DNA of 58,382 bases from Scytalidium lignicola (lineage: Eukaryota > Ascomycota > Leotiomycetes): the NCBI GenBank assembly GCA_002812745.2, contig NCSJ02000273.1, positions 1 through 58,382 of the forward strand, read 5' to 3'. The position numbers and the translations under genes were made by a program. The notes under the pieces are model-generated. The model made no database searches. It worked only from the letters and a program-made list of their open reading frames with translations, and was not told the DNA's origin. This document shows positions 33,961 through 45,758 of this stretch, piece by piece (position 1 is the stretch's first letter; each line of letters starts with the position of its first letter).

Positions 33961-35967
33961 ATAAGCTTATAAGAGCATATTAACACTTAATAGTAATATA
34001 TTAAATTACCTTCAAAGCTAAGAAGGATTCCTTCTTTAATTCTAAGAGTTATCTTTTGTGATTTAATATATTAATTAATATTAATATAAACTAACACTTT
34101 AAAATTGATTACTTGTAAGTTAGATATATCTAGAATATAATTGCTTTCAAGGTTAACTTGTTTTATAAACTCAGTATATAAAATGTTATTCTTTAATATT
34201 AGTATTATTAATTGATTTCTAACTATTACAGTCATTTTGTAATATTCTAACTATAAATACTATAATATATTATTCATAATCATTATAGTATACATTCATG
34301 TGAATATAACATGTTTAGCATGTTCAGAGTATCCTCCTTGATATAAAGTATATAGAGTAGTAATAATAACTTTTATACTATTCTTTTAAATGTATTTATC
34401 AAGCTTTTCATTATTAAACTCATTCTCTTTGTTAATATAAAAGCATTTAAGAATAGTTCTATATTGATTTTTCATCAAGGTAATATAATAAATAATAATA
34501 TTATAAGCTCCTTTCTTCTTCTTATAAGTATAACCTTATGTAACATTTATAGTATTATCTACAATTATAATAGTATAATTGTACTTATTATAACTTGGAG
34601 GAGTAATTGTAAAAACATTAATATTAAGTACTTTTATAACCTTTACAACTTGTATTTTAAACTTCTTAAAGATGTTCTTTTAAGAGTAATTGTATTTATA
34701 AGCTTTGTATAAAAAGGTTTCTTCCTTCTTTACTGCTTTTATAAGGCCTTTATCAATTCTAGTAATAGCTTTTATAATATTCTTAATCATTTTAATATTA
34801 ACATAACTAAAGCATTAGTGAATAAGATCTAAACTAAGTATAAATTGCTTGGTTAGAAGTGTTATAAGGAGAGCTTTTAAGATATTGGCTAATTTCAAAT
34901 ATATATTATTTATAAACATGTTCATAATACTGAATTCAATTCTATTCTTATTATAAATGCTTTTTNATAGTCATATAAGCTTCTTTGCTTTAATTTAAAA
35001 GCTTTACTCCCTTAAGAACATTGACTAGGAAAGTAAGGATATAATAAACGTTAAAAAGCTGTAAAGTGAATATTAAATTATTATTTAGCTTTGTTTTAAG
35101 TGTAATCATATTTAAGCTAATAATTTAAGCAAATCCATTTCTTGTTTTTATAAGTATTAAATTATAATATTCTTAGTAAGAATCTAACTTAAACTATAAT
35201 ATGTAGTTTATTATATAATTTATAATGCTTATATCCATAAGCTAGTAGTTATAGTTGAATATAAAGAAGTTCTTAGGATTTATAACTATAAAGGAACTAG
35301 ATTTGTTTAAGTTGATTGTATTTAAGCTAAAGTTAAAGTTTGAACTTGATTTAAGGATTTGAAGTCTTTATTCTTCNTTTTTACTATGCTTTTTAACAAA
35401 TTCTTTATACTTCTTAAGGTATTTTTCCTAATAATCAACTTCTTTATAATTTGGCTTTTCATAATAAGAATACTTTTCTTTTGGNTTTTTTATTAGACTT
35501 ACTAACCTGTTTTTAATTGTAAAGTATTATACTTAAGTTGTCAGATTTCAGTGCTTTATCTGAAATATCTTCTATAAGAGTTTTAAAGGAAGGAAGTGTT
35601 TTAGAGTATATTGTTGATTATTGTCAATCAGCTTATACAGTGAAAGAGTCTTCTAATCCTCTTATAAAGAAGAGCTTGTAGAATATGTTTAACAATATAA
35701 CTTTTATACTAATTAAATTGCTCTTTAGAACCTTGAATATAATGACATAGCTTCTAACTAAGTTAAAATGCTTGTATTTAACATTGACTAGCTTAAGGAT
35801 ATATTTTTCCTTAAGATTACAATTTAAACCTTAATATTAAGCTTTTAAGGTTTCCTAAGCCTCTTTAGATATAAAGTACTCTGAGATAAGAGTATTAACT
35901 TCCTTATTGATATTCAATGATATACAGAGTTTAACTATAAAATCTACTTTTTCGTTCACCAATGTGT

Positions 35968-36527
35968 TGTTGGATGCGAGTAGATAGGGGCTCAATTTTC
36001 TAATAGTATAGCTTATATCCTAAGATTCCCTCCTATGAGTGAAGGAATCTTGAGGCGCTTAGGGAGCAAGATAGAACTTCCTAGATAAAATTCAAGCTAG
36101 AATCTCCTAGAGAGGACTAATTTCTATTTGGGACAGGTGACACAACCCTCCCAGAAATCTGGGATCTCCAAAGCTCCAGAAAGGTTGTTTCAGCCACAGT
36201 TCGCGTTGGGATAGTGCTTCCGGCCAACAAGCTAGTACTGTCTAGGTCTTACAAATCCTCGGACTACAATAATACAATCCTAGAATAGCATAATTCCTAG
36301 AAATGATATCTCCGAGGCCGTAGGAACTTGAAGTCCGTATCCAAGTAGCTAGTCCTAGAGTAGCTCTGCCTGGCCCTTCATGCTACAGCTTGTTAGATTA
36401 TCAGATCCTATAGTATATAACCCTGTAGCATCAGCAGAGCTTGTAGCCTCAAAGGAGAACTCGATCGTGTGTAGCTGATGAATCTATGTTGCTTTCATCT
36501 ACATTTTTCACAGTTGGCTACTGAACA
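35968..36527 (-). repeat. LTR of the copia element, little mutated
   Basis: On the minus strand it starts TGTTCAGTAGCC and ends GCATCCAACA, 560 bp. It contains a TATA-like stretch (ttatatactatagg), and a primer-binding-site-like sequence follows. Base composition is ordinary, in sharp contrast to the adjoining internal region. Without the partner LTR the boundaries are tentative. Confidence 0.5.
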
Positions 36528-36572
36528 ACGCAACGTTACTAGGAGCTAGCACGTCTTCATTAACCATCAATG

Positions 36573-38076
36573 CTAGTGCAGCATACACAGAGCTTTAACA
36601 ACCACTCTACGACCATCTTTGTTATGATCTTCTACACACCCATTCCTCGTTACCGAATCAGCGTCCCAAGCGTAGATGCCCGGAAAGAGTGTAATAAGAA
36701 CCTTGAGATCTTCTGCTTTACAGCCAAGTAACTCGTCATCGTCTCCCCTTATCTCCCGTTTATCATAGGTTGAGTTTGGTAGCGGCCAAAAGAATCTGTA
36801 CTTATCCGGGTTCAACCATAACTCCGCACGAAGAGTCAGTGCCTGTTCGAACACTTCCTGCATTGTTTGCTCTTGTTTTTTCCAGATATCCTTGGGAGGC
36901 ACTTGGTGACCCGAAGAAGACAGAGATCCGGAGTTAGGGATCCTTAGCATGGGCCATAGTATGTCATTTAAGCTTTCGGATAGTGTTTTAGCTTCAGCCG
37001 GGACAATTTTGTCGGAAAATATGGGATCTTTGATATATTTGTATTGAGCTGATTGCAAGAAAATGCTTTGAGCAATCTTGCCAACTTTAGAAGGTCAGCA
37101 AATCGGAACCCAAATTTAGAAGGTAGCCTTACATTGGCTTTTAATGACCTCTTCATATATCAGAGCTACACTCCCTCTATCGTGGAAAAAATCCGGAAAT
37201 GAGGATTGAAACACGATCTGGAGGACATTCATTCCCACCAGTGCTCTTAATATGTCCACATTTCCAACTTCCGGGATTCCTAACGCACCCAAGTGTACGA
37301 TACTGAGCGTATCTTCTAAGTCAATACCGTAGACGTGCTGATGAAGCTCGTAAAGGGGCTGATAGCGAGTTTTCATTTCTGTGAAGCTTGTAGAGCACAT
37401 ATGCGGAAACGAAATTGTGTTTTGCCGAATCAAGCCAATGATGTGGTCAATTGTTTCCAGGACCTCTTTATCCAGAGGCCCACGAGCCCGGAGACTCCCA
37501 GAAGATATTTGAGTATGGATATACTGCGACTCTTTGAGGTTCTTGATTTCATCGTCCCTACTGCGCAATGTTTGTTGAAGCCTTGAGATCTCATCGAGCA
37601 GTAGTTGAGAACTTGGGTTAAATGTGCCGTCGGGGCCCGGCTTAGTTGTCAGTCACGATTAGTACAGCTAATTGTCGTGAGAAGAAACTTACAGCTTGAC
37701 TGCTCAGATCTAAGTCTCGCATCCTATCATTGATGCAGGGTGTAGTGCAGTTCTCGAACGGCGATAGAGGATCCAGTCCAAGCTTGGCAAGATCCAAGCA
37801 CTTGGGTCCGATCAAAAACATCTCCGAATACCCCATTTTATTTGCTGTATAGTCCTTAGCTCGATGGTGATCCCACATCGCCGAAAATTTGTTCTGAATC
37901 TGTTTTTTGGAGACTTCAACACCGCATTCACTACGGATCGCCCTCACTGCACCTTCGTATGCCAGACTCCTTTTCTGAAGGTTCCTGAAATCCGTTTCGT
38001 GCTCGTTCCAATAAGATATCAAAGTGTGTAGATATATAGGATTACTGCTCCATATATTTCGACTCCGTGATTCCAT
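36573..38076 (-). CDS. Myb/SANT-like DNA-binding protein with unknown C-terminal domain
   Basis: Three exons (38076-37693, 37640-37133, 37084-36573) give about 467 residues. Introns are 52 nt (GTAAGT...AACTAAG) and 48 nt (GTAAGG...TTCTAAAG). Residues about 5-100 look like a Myb/SANT or trihelix-type fold: a start resembling WSSNPIYLHTLISYWNEH, the helix VSKKQIQNKFSAMWDHHRAK and FLIGPKCLDLAKLGLDP. The middle has a coiled coil (LLLDEISRLQQTLRSRDDEI). The C-terminal part (GKIAQSIFLQSAQYKYIKDP to about residue 467) is a conserved-looking domain I cannot name. It diverges from the Hsp70-like gene across 536 bp. The last exon ends 46 bp from the copia LTR. Confidence 0.72.
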
Positions 38077-38612
38077 GATTTGTTTTAGGGTGATGTTTTG
38101 AGACGTTGAATTGAGAGTAGACTATGAGCAGGATATCAGAATAGAGGGGAGCGAGATAAGGGCTCATAGTCGAAAAGCCTTTGGATCAGGGCGACGCACC
38201 TGAAGTGGTAAGCAACCAATTATACGTTGCTGAGGCAAAATATCCCCCTCATCTAATGAATTGCTCTTTTGGTATTAATCATGTAAGGCCAGGATAAATG
38301 ACTCCTAACAAAGGTTGCACTATCAATTCCCTACAGATTCTGGCTCATGAAATCGTATCATGATTGATCAATATCTCCTTGTCCATACAAATCTGCAAGC
38401 ATAATGAGTCACAAGTGCCTGGCATTGTTGGAATTTGTTGAGGCGTCCTATCGTATCGCGTTTACTGTCACACAAAGAGTGAGGCTGTAGCACCCTTGTA
38501 CTTTGGCGCTGTAGACGAGAAATCCAATCAGGCAATACAGAAATAGTGCGGGCAGCCCATATTTCAAAGAATCTATAGCTCTCTGCAAGAATCAATTGCT
38601 CTTTGATACAGA
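38077..38612. promoter_or_regulatory. Divergent promoter of the SANT-like and Hsp70-like genes
   Basis: A 536-bp gap between two start codons. No clear heat-shock element (arrays of nGAAn) or other operator is seen. Confidence 0.4.
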
Positions 38613-41250
38613 ATGGAACACGAAAAGGATCTGAATACTGTTTTAGATGCTCTGACTTTGCGTGAAAATGGAGTATCAAATCGTTCATACTATCAATTGT
38701 CGATGGATTTTGGCACTGCAAACTCGGCCGCAGTGGCGAGATTCGTCCAGTATATTTCGAACTCTCACAGCCAGAACAGTGGAGAGACTGGGAAATATGT
38801 TTACCATGACAGCTTTGTCATTGATAGATATCCTGGGCCTGAAAATTCTAAGACGCTAACCGAAGAGGGACGAAGTACTGTGGCTTTTCAGGGCCAACAT
38901 GTTGTCGATTGGAATTGCGAGCGAGAAGATTTTGATGATGATGGTGTCTTTTTTTTCGAACTTATCAAGATGGTGTTTGATGAAACTGAGCAGGGTCGAG
39001 ATATGAAGATGAGAGTTCTGAATCAGTGCGGAAGTGCAAGTCTCACCCATATTAATATGATTTCTGGGTACCTAAGGAAATGGTACGAATTTTGTGTTTA
39101 TCGGATCGAGGAGATTACAAACGATCCGAATCCAAAAACAATTCAAGCCATATTTTCTGCTCCTGCTTCATGGACATCTTTGGCTAAACAAGAGTTGAGG
39201 GATGCAGCTAGGCAGGCAGGTATAAAACTAAAGGAAGGAGATATACACCCAGAGCCACAGGCAGTTGCTGCCTTCCTCCTAAACACGGATCAGGGTTTGC
39301 ATGTCGAGGTTAGTTACTACATTCAGCCTATGAGTATGCACATTATTTACAAATCCTATAATAGATCGGAGACGTCATAATTGTCCTTGACGCTGGAGGA
39401 GGGACTTCAGTATATAATACAACAAATCTCGGCGACTCTCGGCGACTTTGACTGACACAGCACCAGGATATTGCTCTGCTCCAAATCGAATCCCTGAACC
39501 CACTTCAAGTGTCCCAGTTAGCTCCTATCGATGGTAAGTCAAGAAAACCATATATGTATTCGGCAAGTTTTAGAGTTATTAAGCATATACATATCATAGG
39601 AGACACCTTAGGTTCAGTATTACTCGATGAGACTTTCGAGAAGCGTTTGAGGCTAAAACTAAGGAATGTAAACTATATTACTGCTAGCAATATGGAAAAG
39701 AGGATTCGAATGGCTGTTACTCATTTCAAGATCAATTCCAAGACGAAATATGGCATCGGAAGTAGTCGCGAAATATTTATCCCATTCAAAGGACTAAGAC
39801 CAGATCCAGAAAATAACCTTCGTGAAGGTCAAGTTTTCTTTTCTCGGTACGATTCTTCGCATTCCTGTCACGACTGGCCAAGATATCTTGGATTGTACCT
39901 GAAGCTCTAATGTCTTTAGGTCGGAATGCTCTAGTATCTTTGATCCTATTGCTGAGGGGAATATCGACCTCGTTGTTAAACAGCTTGAAACGTATCGCTC
40001 TATAACGAAGCGAGAAGGGAAACAAGAGAAAATGGTAAAGGTTTGTACCGAAATATGAGAATTTCTTGACGGCAGTGGTATCTTACTTTTCATTTTGTAG
40101 TATCTATTCTTTGTGGGAGGTCTATCTGGTTCGCCATACATGAAGCACGCCATTAGAAATGCATTCGAGGTAGACGAAATTCTGGGATACCGTGTCCAGG
40201 TCAAGACGCCTAATAAAGAGTAAGAGATCCCAAATTTTTGACATACTTCAACTGAATTTGTAAGTGGAGCCATCGCAGTGGCGCAAGGTGCGCTTCTGCT
40301 TTCCTCGAATAAGTCTACAATCAAACACATAAGATTTCCCTGTGGGTATGCTATCGTGCATGACGAGAAATGGAACAAGGATGATCATGGCAAGCACGCC
40401 GAGAAATATCGTGATCCGCGTGACAATTGCTTGTGGGCAAAAGATCGCGTGGAAGTTCTTATCCAAAAGGTAATAATACTTCAAAGATAGTTGGATAATT
40501 CGCCTAACAGATCTTGTAGGAGGATCGAGCTACATATACTCAAGCTACACCTTACGTCAAGAGATCCGTAAAATGCTACTTCGATCAAGATATCGACGGT
40601 CCCCTTGAATTCAAGGTGCCAATCTGGCGTTGTTTAAACAGAGTCCCACAGCACGCAGATTTGAGAGCTGTGAAAGAGACCAAAGGTTATTCCCATGCTG
40701 TCAGGTAGTCACGTTGTTGTTCCAGAAATGATGTAACTAATAAGTAACCGTAGGTATTACCCTGGCATACGACTTACATATCGATCTTTCCGATGCAATA
40801 GATGCGGGTGTGTTATCATACAATGCTGGGGGAAAGAAGGGGGTCCAGCCTTTCAGCGAGTACCTAAGAGACCGCCCTGTGCCTTTGACTGTGTGGCAAA
40901 ACACCAGAAGCGCTCATTTACCTAGCAATCTTTTGGTGGAGCTCAGTAATCACGAGCCTTCCGGTGCGAATGAAGGAGCGATAACTAGGCCAAGACGTGC
41001 CAACATCAACCAAGATTGCAGTTTTGATCGAAGCGACGGCGTAGATAGTACAGCCAGCACAAATGGAAACACGGCAGAAATCGCTACTTCTGATACATAT
41101 CCAACAGTAAAAACCTTTTATCGATTTTGGTACCAAGTAGTAGCGAAATATGTTGGCTCTGAGTTGATCTTTGAAATTGAAGTACCTCCCGGAGGTAAAG
41201 TCCGTGGAAGGAAAACTCTGAAACTTGCGGAACAGGATCAAGGTGAATAG
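38613..41250 (+). CDS. Divergent Hsp70-family (HSPA12-like) ATPase
   Basis: Nine exons (38613-39308, 39365-39409, 39467-39533, 39600-39846, 39920-40034, 40101-40219, 40265-40469, 40520-40685, 40754-41250) join in frame to about 718 residues. The actin-type ATPase marks are present: phosphate-1 YYQLSMDFGTANSA (about residues 27-40), AIFSAPASWTSLAKQELRDA, then EPQAVAAFLL, phosphate-2 VIIVLDAGGGTS at exons 1-2, and the adenosine motif FFVGGLSGSPYMKHAI. The C-terminal part (LAYDLHIDLSDAIDAG and onward) lacks a standard Hsp70 substrate domain and EEVD tail, as in HSPA12-type proteins. In fungi such genes are many and variable. The donor of the last intron (GTTATT) and the intron at 39410-39466 are the least sure joins. 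Confidence 0.82.
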
Positions 41251-41836
41251 GATCAATGTATTATGCCAAGAATTTACAGTAAGGATATATAAATTATATA
41301 CAAAATCAAGGGAAAATTCACCTTATTGTAATGTTTTAATCATAGCGTAGTAGGAGACTGATTTTTCGTGTTTTGCTGAAAACCACTAAAATTTACCCTA
41401 TATATTGACTTCTAAACTTCTCTTACAGCATGCTTATACTCTCTTAAACAAGTATTGTGAGAGCAAGTGGTGTCTGTACAATCAATATGTACGGCACATG
41501 AATAAATGGAAAGACAAGAGACCCTAATGCGCAAAGCACAGCGAGAAAATGCACAAAGAAAAACCGAACCAGTCCTAATGCAAAAAGTAGAAAAAAAATT
41601 GATTGTGTCTGAGAACAGCGAGGCTTACTCTATATCTAACTAGTTAGAACGTCGTTCTATAACTTGGTAAGCAACCACTCATTCCTACCACAGTATTTAT
41701 TCAAATAATCTAACTAGAATCTTCTATAATATATGTACGTATATATACTTCATTGCTTGGGGAAACGCTGAGGTAAGAAGAATTTAGCTTGGGAGAAGCA
41801 GTAATTATTGGGTAGATCCTACTTGAGGTCCGTTGA
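41251..41836. other. Hsp70-like gene 3' region
   Basis: No gene is seen. The stretch is of ordinary composition and ends near an AT-rich boundary. Confidence 0.5.
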
Positions 41837-41890
41837 AAGCGGCAACGGGCCTGCCAGAAGTGCAAGGTCGCTAAACTCAGCATAGCAGGC
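41837..41890 (+). pseudogene. Stub of a Zn2Cys6 DNA-binding domain
   Basis: The frame after a TGA reads KRQRACQKCKVAK, the usual opening of a fungal binuclear zinc cluster (ACxxCxxxK), then breaks off as sequence turns AT-rich at about 41900. Nothing downstream completes it. The match is short and could be chance. Confidence 0.3.
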
Positions 41891-41899
41891 CGCAGTACT

Positions 41900-44790
41900 C
41901 AGATAATAACTTTTATAAAGATAATATAATATGTTTAAATATATTGTTCAATCTTATTCTGTTAATTTTTAATTATAACGGTAAAATGATTATAACTTTT
42001 GTAAATGTATTTGTAAATATACTTTATAACTTGTACTATATTATATAACTTAATATTAAGGTAATAGTTAAACTTTTAAAGTAAGTACAAGTTGTAAAAA
42101 ACAATTTAATAATTATTACTTGTAATTAACTAGTTAAAAGCATTTAATTTGTTTATATATGTTTGATTATCATCTTTATAATAGTATAATGGATATTTAT
42201 CTTCAGAAATAATAGTAATATTTATAAACTTCTTTAAAAAGTACTTTGAACAACAAAGTAGTTTAATAATTGTTTTACACTTTATATAAGGATTTTAAGA
42301 GTAATCTGAACTGTATATACTATGTATTATATATTTGATCACCAAATCTCATAAAATGTTATAAAGATTATAAGATAAATTTAGTATCTTTATATAGATA
42401 AGTTTATTAATATAATCTGAAATAAGTTTAACTATACAGTATTTAATAAATAAAATGAAGTGTATATAAGGTAAACTACATTTTTAATATTCGATTATAA
42501 AATAGTAACCNTTTTTAAAGGCTAAGTACTCTTACTTTAAATTCCTTATATAACTTGATCTTTTTAGCCTTNAAAAACGCGAACAACTAAATCAGAGTAA
42601 TTTATAACTGATTAACTAAGAAGAAGATTATCTCGAATCTTTTGCTAATTAAGATTTGCAGTTATAATAATAAAGTATATAAGTTTCCTGAAATAATATA
42701 CTAAAGTTATTAAATTTTGAAATAATTATTATATATAAAGATTATTTTTTACAAACATAAAAGGAAATATAATATAATAACTTAACTTAATTATATTTAT
42801 ATCTTCTAATTATAAAACATTATGTACAAATTAATACAAATTAGTTTACAATTAATTTTAATAATTATAAAGCTAATCAAGCTTGCAAATTTTATAATAC
42901 ATATAAGAATTAACAATATACTGTTAAAAGAGTTAATAATTGTAAAAGATAAAAGAGAATTAATCTTTTTGAAAGTGTAAATAATAATAAAACTATATCT
43001 ATTATATTAATTATTTGTTTTTACTATTATCCTGATATTTCAAACTATAATGCTAATTATAATTATTATAAGAAAATAATAATATATAATGTAATAGTGT
43101 GTACAAAATGTAACTTGTTAGAATTTAAGCTAATTAAGATATTTTACTACTTTTACTTTAGTTAATTAATATAATATTTTTAAACTTGAATTTGCTAGAT
43201 TCCTCAAGAATGATTTTAACAATCTTATTGTATATAAAGAGATTAATACACTTTAAATAATAAGTGTCNTTTTTTAATTAACTTTATTCGAAAGTTTAAA
43301 CTTAATTGAAAATGCTTTAACTGTATAATTATACATTTAAAGGCTGTTTTGTATAAGTGAATAAGAAGGTTATAGCTTATAAGCATAGTATAAAGCTTAT
43401 ATAATAGCATTTGATTTAACTTAGGATTTCGATTAAACCGAACATTTATAATGTAATTTAAATTATAAAAGAATAATTGAATGAATTTAAGTATTTTTAA
43501 AGAATAAGCCAGATTTAAAGGTTTTTGTAAATAATATAATATACTGTAAATCGAAAAATAAGTTATACTACCTCTTTAACTATTAATATACTTATTATTA
43601 GTATAATTTATAAACGTAAAAGTAAAAGCAAAGTTATATTTTCTTATTTAAGACTAAAATGCTTTTACTTGTAAATTGTCTTTTATAAACAACTCTTTTA
43701 ACAGTTAAGACAGCTTATAAAATAGTTTCAAATCTAATTTCTTATTCTTATAACAACTTATAAATACTTCCTTTAATTAGAATAACGTTTTATAATATAT
43801 ATACTTATTGTTTATTTGTTTTATATAATAAAGTTTAACAAGTTGAAATATAAATATAAAGCCTTTTAACACATTTTGTAATTGTATTGTTCTTTAAAGA
43901 AGTTTTTACAAACTTGTAAAAGTTATACTTAAGGTTATGCTTGAAAGTGAAGAAGGTAAAGAAAGTAAAAGAAGTAAAAGAGGTTTAACAGTAAAAAAGA
44001 GAATTAAAAGGGTTTTATGATTTTAAATTAACTTTAAAAAGTGTAATTATACTAGTTAAACAGAAATTATAACTTAATTTAGTTGTTTTCTTTTATTTAG
44101 AAGTAATAAAGCATTATAAGCTTATCAAGTTTGTTATAAAGCAATTATATTAAACTTTTCTAATATAATTCGATTTCGATTTTAATAATAATGTTTTTAT
44201 AATTTATTAGTATTAAAGTATAAATAAAATAAAGAGAAATAGTAATATAAGTAATAATACATTTTATAATTTATATAAATATTATATAAACTATTGTATA
44301 ATTAGTAAAAGAAGTATTNAAAAAAGATAATTTCTTTTACAAATTATATAGTAACTTATAAGTAAAGTTAAAAGAACTTGTTCTCTTGTTCTTTTAAGCA
44401 TTATTAACAATAAAGTAATATAATTTCAAAAAGTGTCAAAAAAAGAAAAAAAGGTAAAAAAGAAAAAAAGAATCTACAATTAATAAGCTTATAAACTATA
44501 ATAGNAAAAAATATATAAAAGCATATCAAAAAGAATATATAAAAGAAGAATTAACATTATATTATAATTCTTAAATAATATAACATTTCTAAGTAGTTAA
44601 ATGTATAATAATTAATATACTAAAGAAAAGAAAGAGTAAATAACTATACAATATTTTATGTATATTATATTATCAATAACTTTTAAGAATACTAAGGTTA
44701 TAAGTTAAAAGGTTAATTGAATAGTTATGTTCTGAAAATAACATAGCTTACAGACTTAAACAGTTAATAGAATAGCCAAAAAGAGCTCTT
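41900..44790. repeat. AT-rich block, probably RIP-mutated repeat of unknown type
   Basis: Very AT-rich and TpA-rich sequence with no open frame of note and single unresolved bases at homopolymer runs. I could not recognise RT, integrase or transposase motifs in it. Confidence 0.5.
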
Positions 44791-44889
44791 AAGAACTAAT
44801 CATACACGTGGAAAGTATGTCAAATTACATAAGGCAGTCTACAATGTTTTCTATATTATATAGATAACACACATCCTTTGTCACATGTA

Positions 44890-45129
44890 CGGAAGGGGGT
44901 TTCAATAATGATTAGCACACCCCTGGCAAGCGAGAATTTTTTGCCTTAATCAGGATATTATATGATGTTACTTTAGTCGATTTATATAATCATTGTATAG
45001 CATGAGAACTCAAAAATAGTGTGATTTCTTTCTATTATTAAAGCAGCGTGAATTATAGTCTAAACTGCGTGAGTAATTGGCTCGTAGCCTTACATAGGGT
45101 GCGCCAGTTATTATTGAAACCCCCTTCTG
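44890..45129. mobile_element. MITE with 33-bp terminal inverted repeats and TA duplication
   Basis: The left end (cggaagggggtttcaataat and 13 further bases to caccc) matches the reverse complement of the right end at 28 of 33 positions, and all five mismatches are transitions. TA lies outside both ends (44888-44889, 45130-45131). The 240-bp unit has no coding frame. It fits a non-autonomous Tc1/mariner-type element. Its ends differ from those of the element at 2241-2537, so it is a separate family. Confidence 0.75.
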
Positions 45130-45506
45130 TACATTTCATCAAAACTAAAAGATTTTAGTCTTAAATGTAAAAGATCTGTTAATTCAACACAACGGCCATA
45201 TGCCTCGTACAGCTCGGGAACCTTGGTTTCAGCCTGTTTTACTGTTTTATTATACAGAACCATAACCTGTTACCGTGATTATATCTTATTCTCATAATAA
45301 GTAGTATTACGTACAAGGCTCGGAGTTAATTGCTTAGTATTTTAGTAATACTAAATTAACTAGTTAATTAATTAGTATTGGTATTTGTCAGTTCACCTCT
45401 ACGGTGAACGTATAGTCTCTAATAGATGGAGGTGATACATGTTGATATGGTGGTTAATTCTTGTTAGCTATAGGTAGGTTCGTACTGTGATAGGTGTATG
45501 AGGTCT

Positions 45507-45527
45507 GGGCGTCACTGGGTGACGCCC
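45507..45527. repeat. Perfect hairpin before the Ndc10-like frame
   Basis: GGGCGTCAC-TGG-GTGACGCCC is a perfect 9-bp stem with a 3-base loop, 28 bp before the ATG at 45555. It may be a regulatory or recombination-related site, or chance. Confidence 0.4.
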
Positions 45528-45554
45528 GATTACCCTTAGCCGGTAACAGCGGCC

Positions 45555-45758
45555 TTGGAGGACCAGGGGGTTTGCCATATAAAACGCGCAATTTCTGGGC
45601 CTGAGCCGGAGCCTGAGCCAGAGCTTGAGCCAGAGCCTAAGCCTGACCGGGCAGAGGATATTGCCATTCAGCAGGCCCTGGACGAGGTTCTAGAGTACCA
45701 TAGAACTCACAAGCCTCCAAATACAGCTAAAAACTATGAGCCAAAACAGAGAGAATAG
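45555..45758 (+). pseudogene. N-terminal exon of the Ndc10/Crypton-like protein
   Basis: 67 codons: a (Pro-Glu)n tract (GPEPEPEPELEPEPKPDRAE) encoded by a GAGCCNGAGCC-type minisatellite, then AIQQALDEVLEYHRTHKPPN and AKNYEPKQRE, ending at TAG where Trp is expected, just before a GTAAGT donor at 45762. The start of this exon still has ordinary composition while the rest of the gene is AT-rich. Confidence 0.5.

Larger units (their letters stand above)
32032..36527 (-). mobile_element. Ty1/copia retrotransposon, RIP-mutated body
   Basis: Minus-strand reading of the AT-rich stretch shows the RNase H part of copia elements at about 32216-32400 (TRLDLIFITFKLLQFLQNPF, then LKAVKHVY). An RT active-site remnant YVND (for YVDD) lies near 32655-32670, and a connecting RT region at 33450-33737. 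The element then runs to an LTR at 35968-36527. Right after that LTR, in the minus direction, comes ACATTGGTGAAC, like the tRNA primer-binding site of fungal copia elements. The 3' LTR is missing where the gypsy 3' LTR lies. Confidence 0.65.

Noticed and set aside
21440..36000. Mitochondrial DNA insertion or centromere as cause of the AT richness
   Set aside because: Readable gypsy and copia motifs with G:C to A:T changes explain the block as RIP-mutated transposons.
38368..38721. 117-codon minus-strand frame overlapping the Hsp70-like start
   Set aside because: Covers the divergent promoter and start of the Hsp70-like gene. No domain or upstream exon found.
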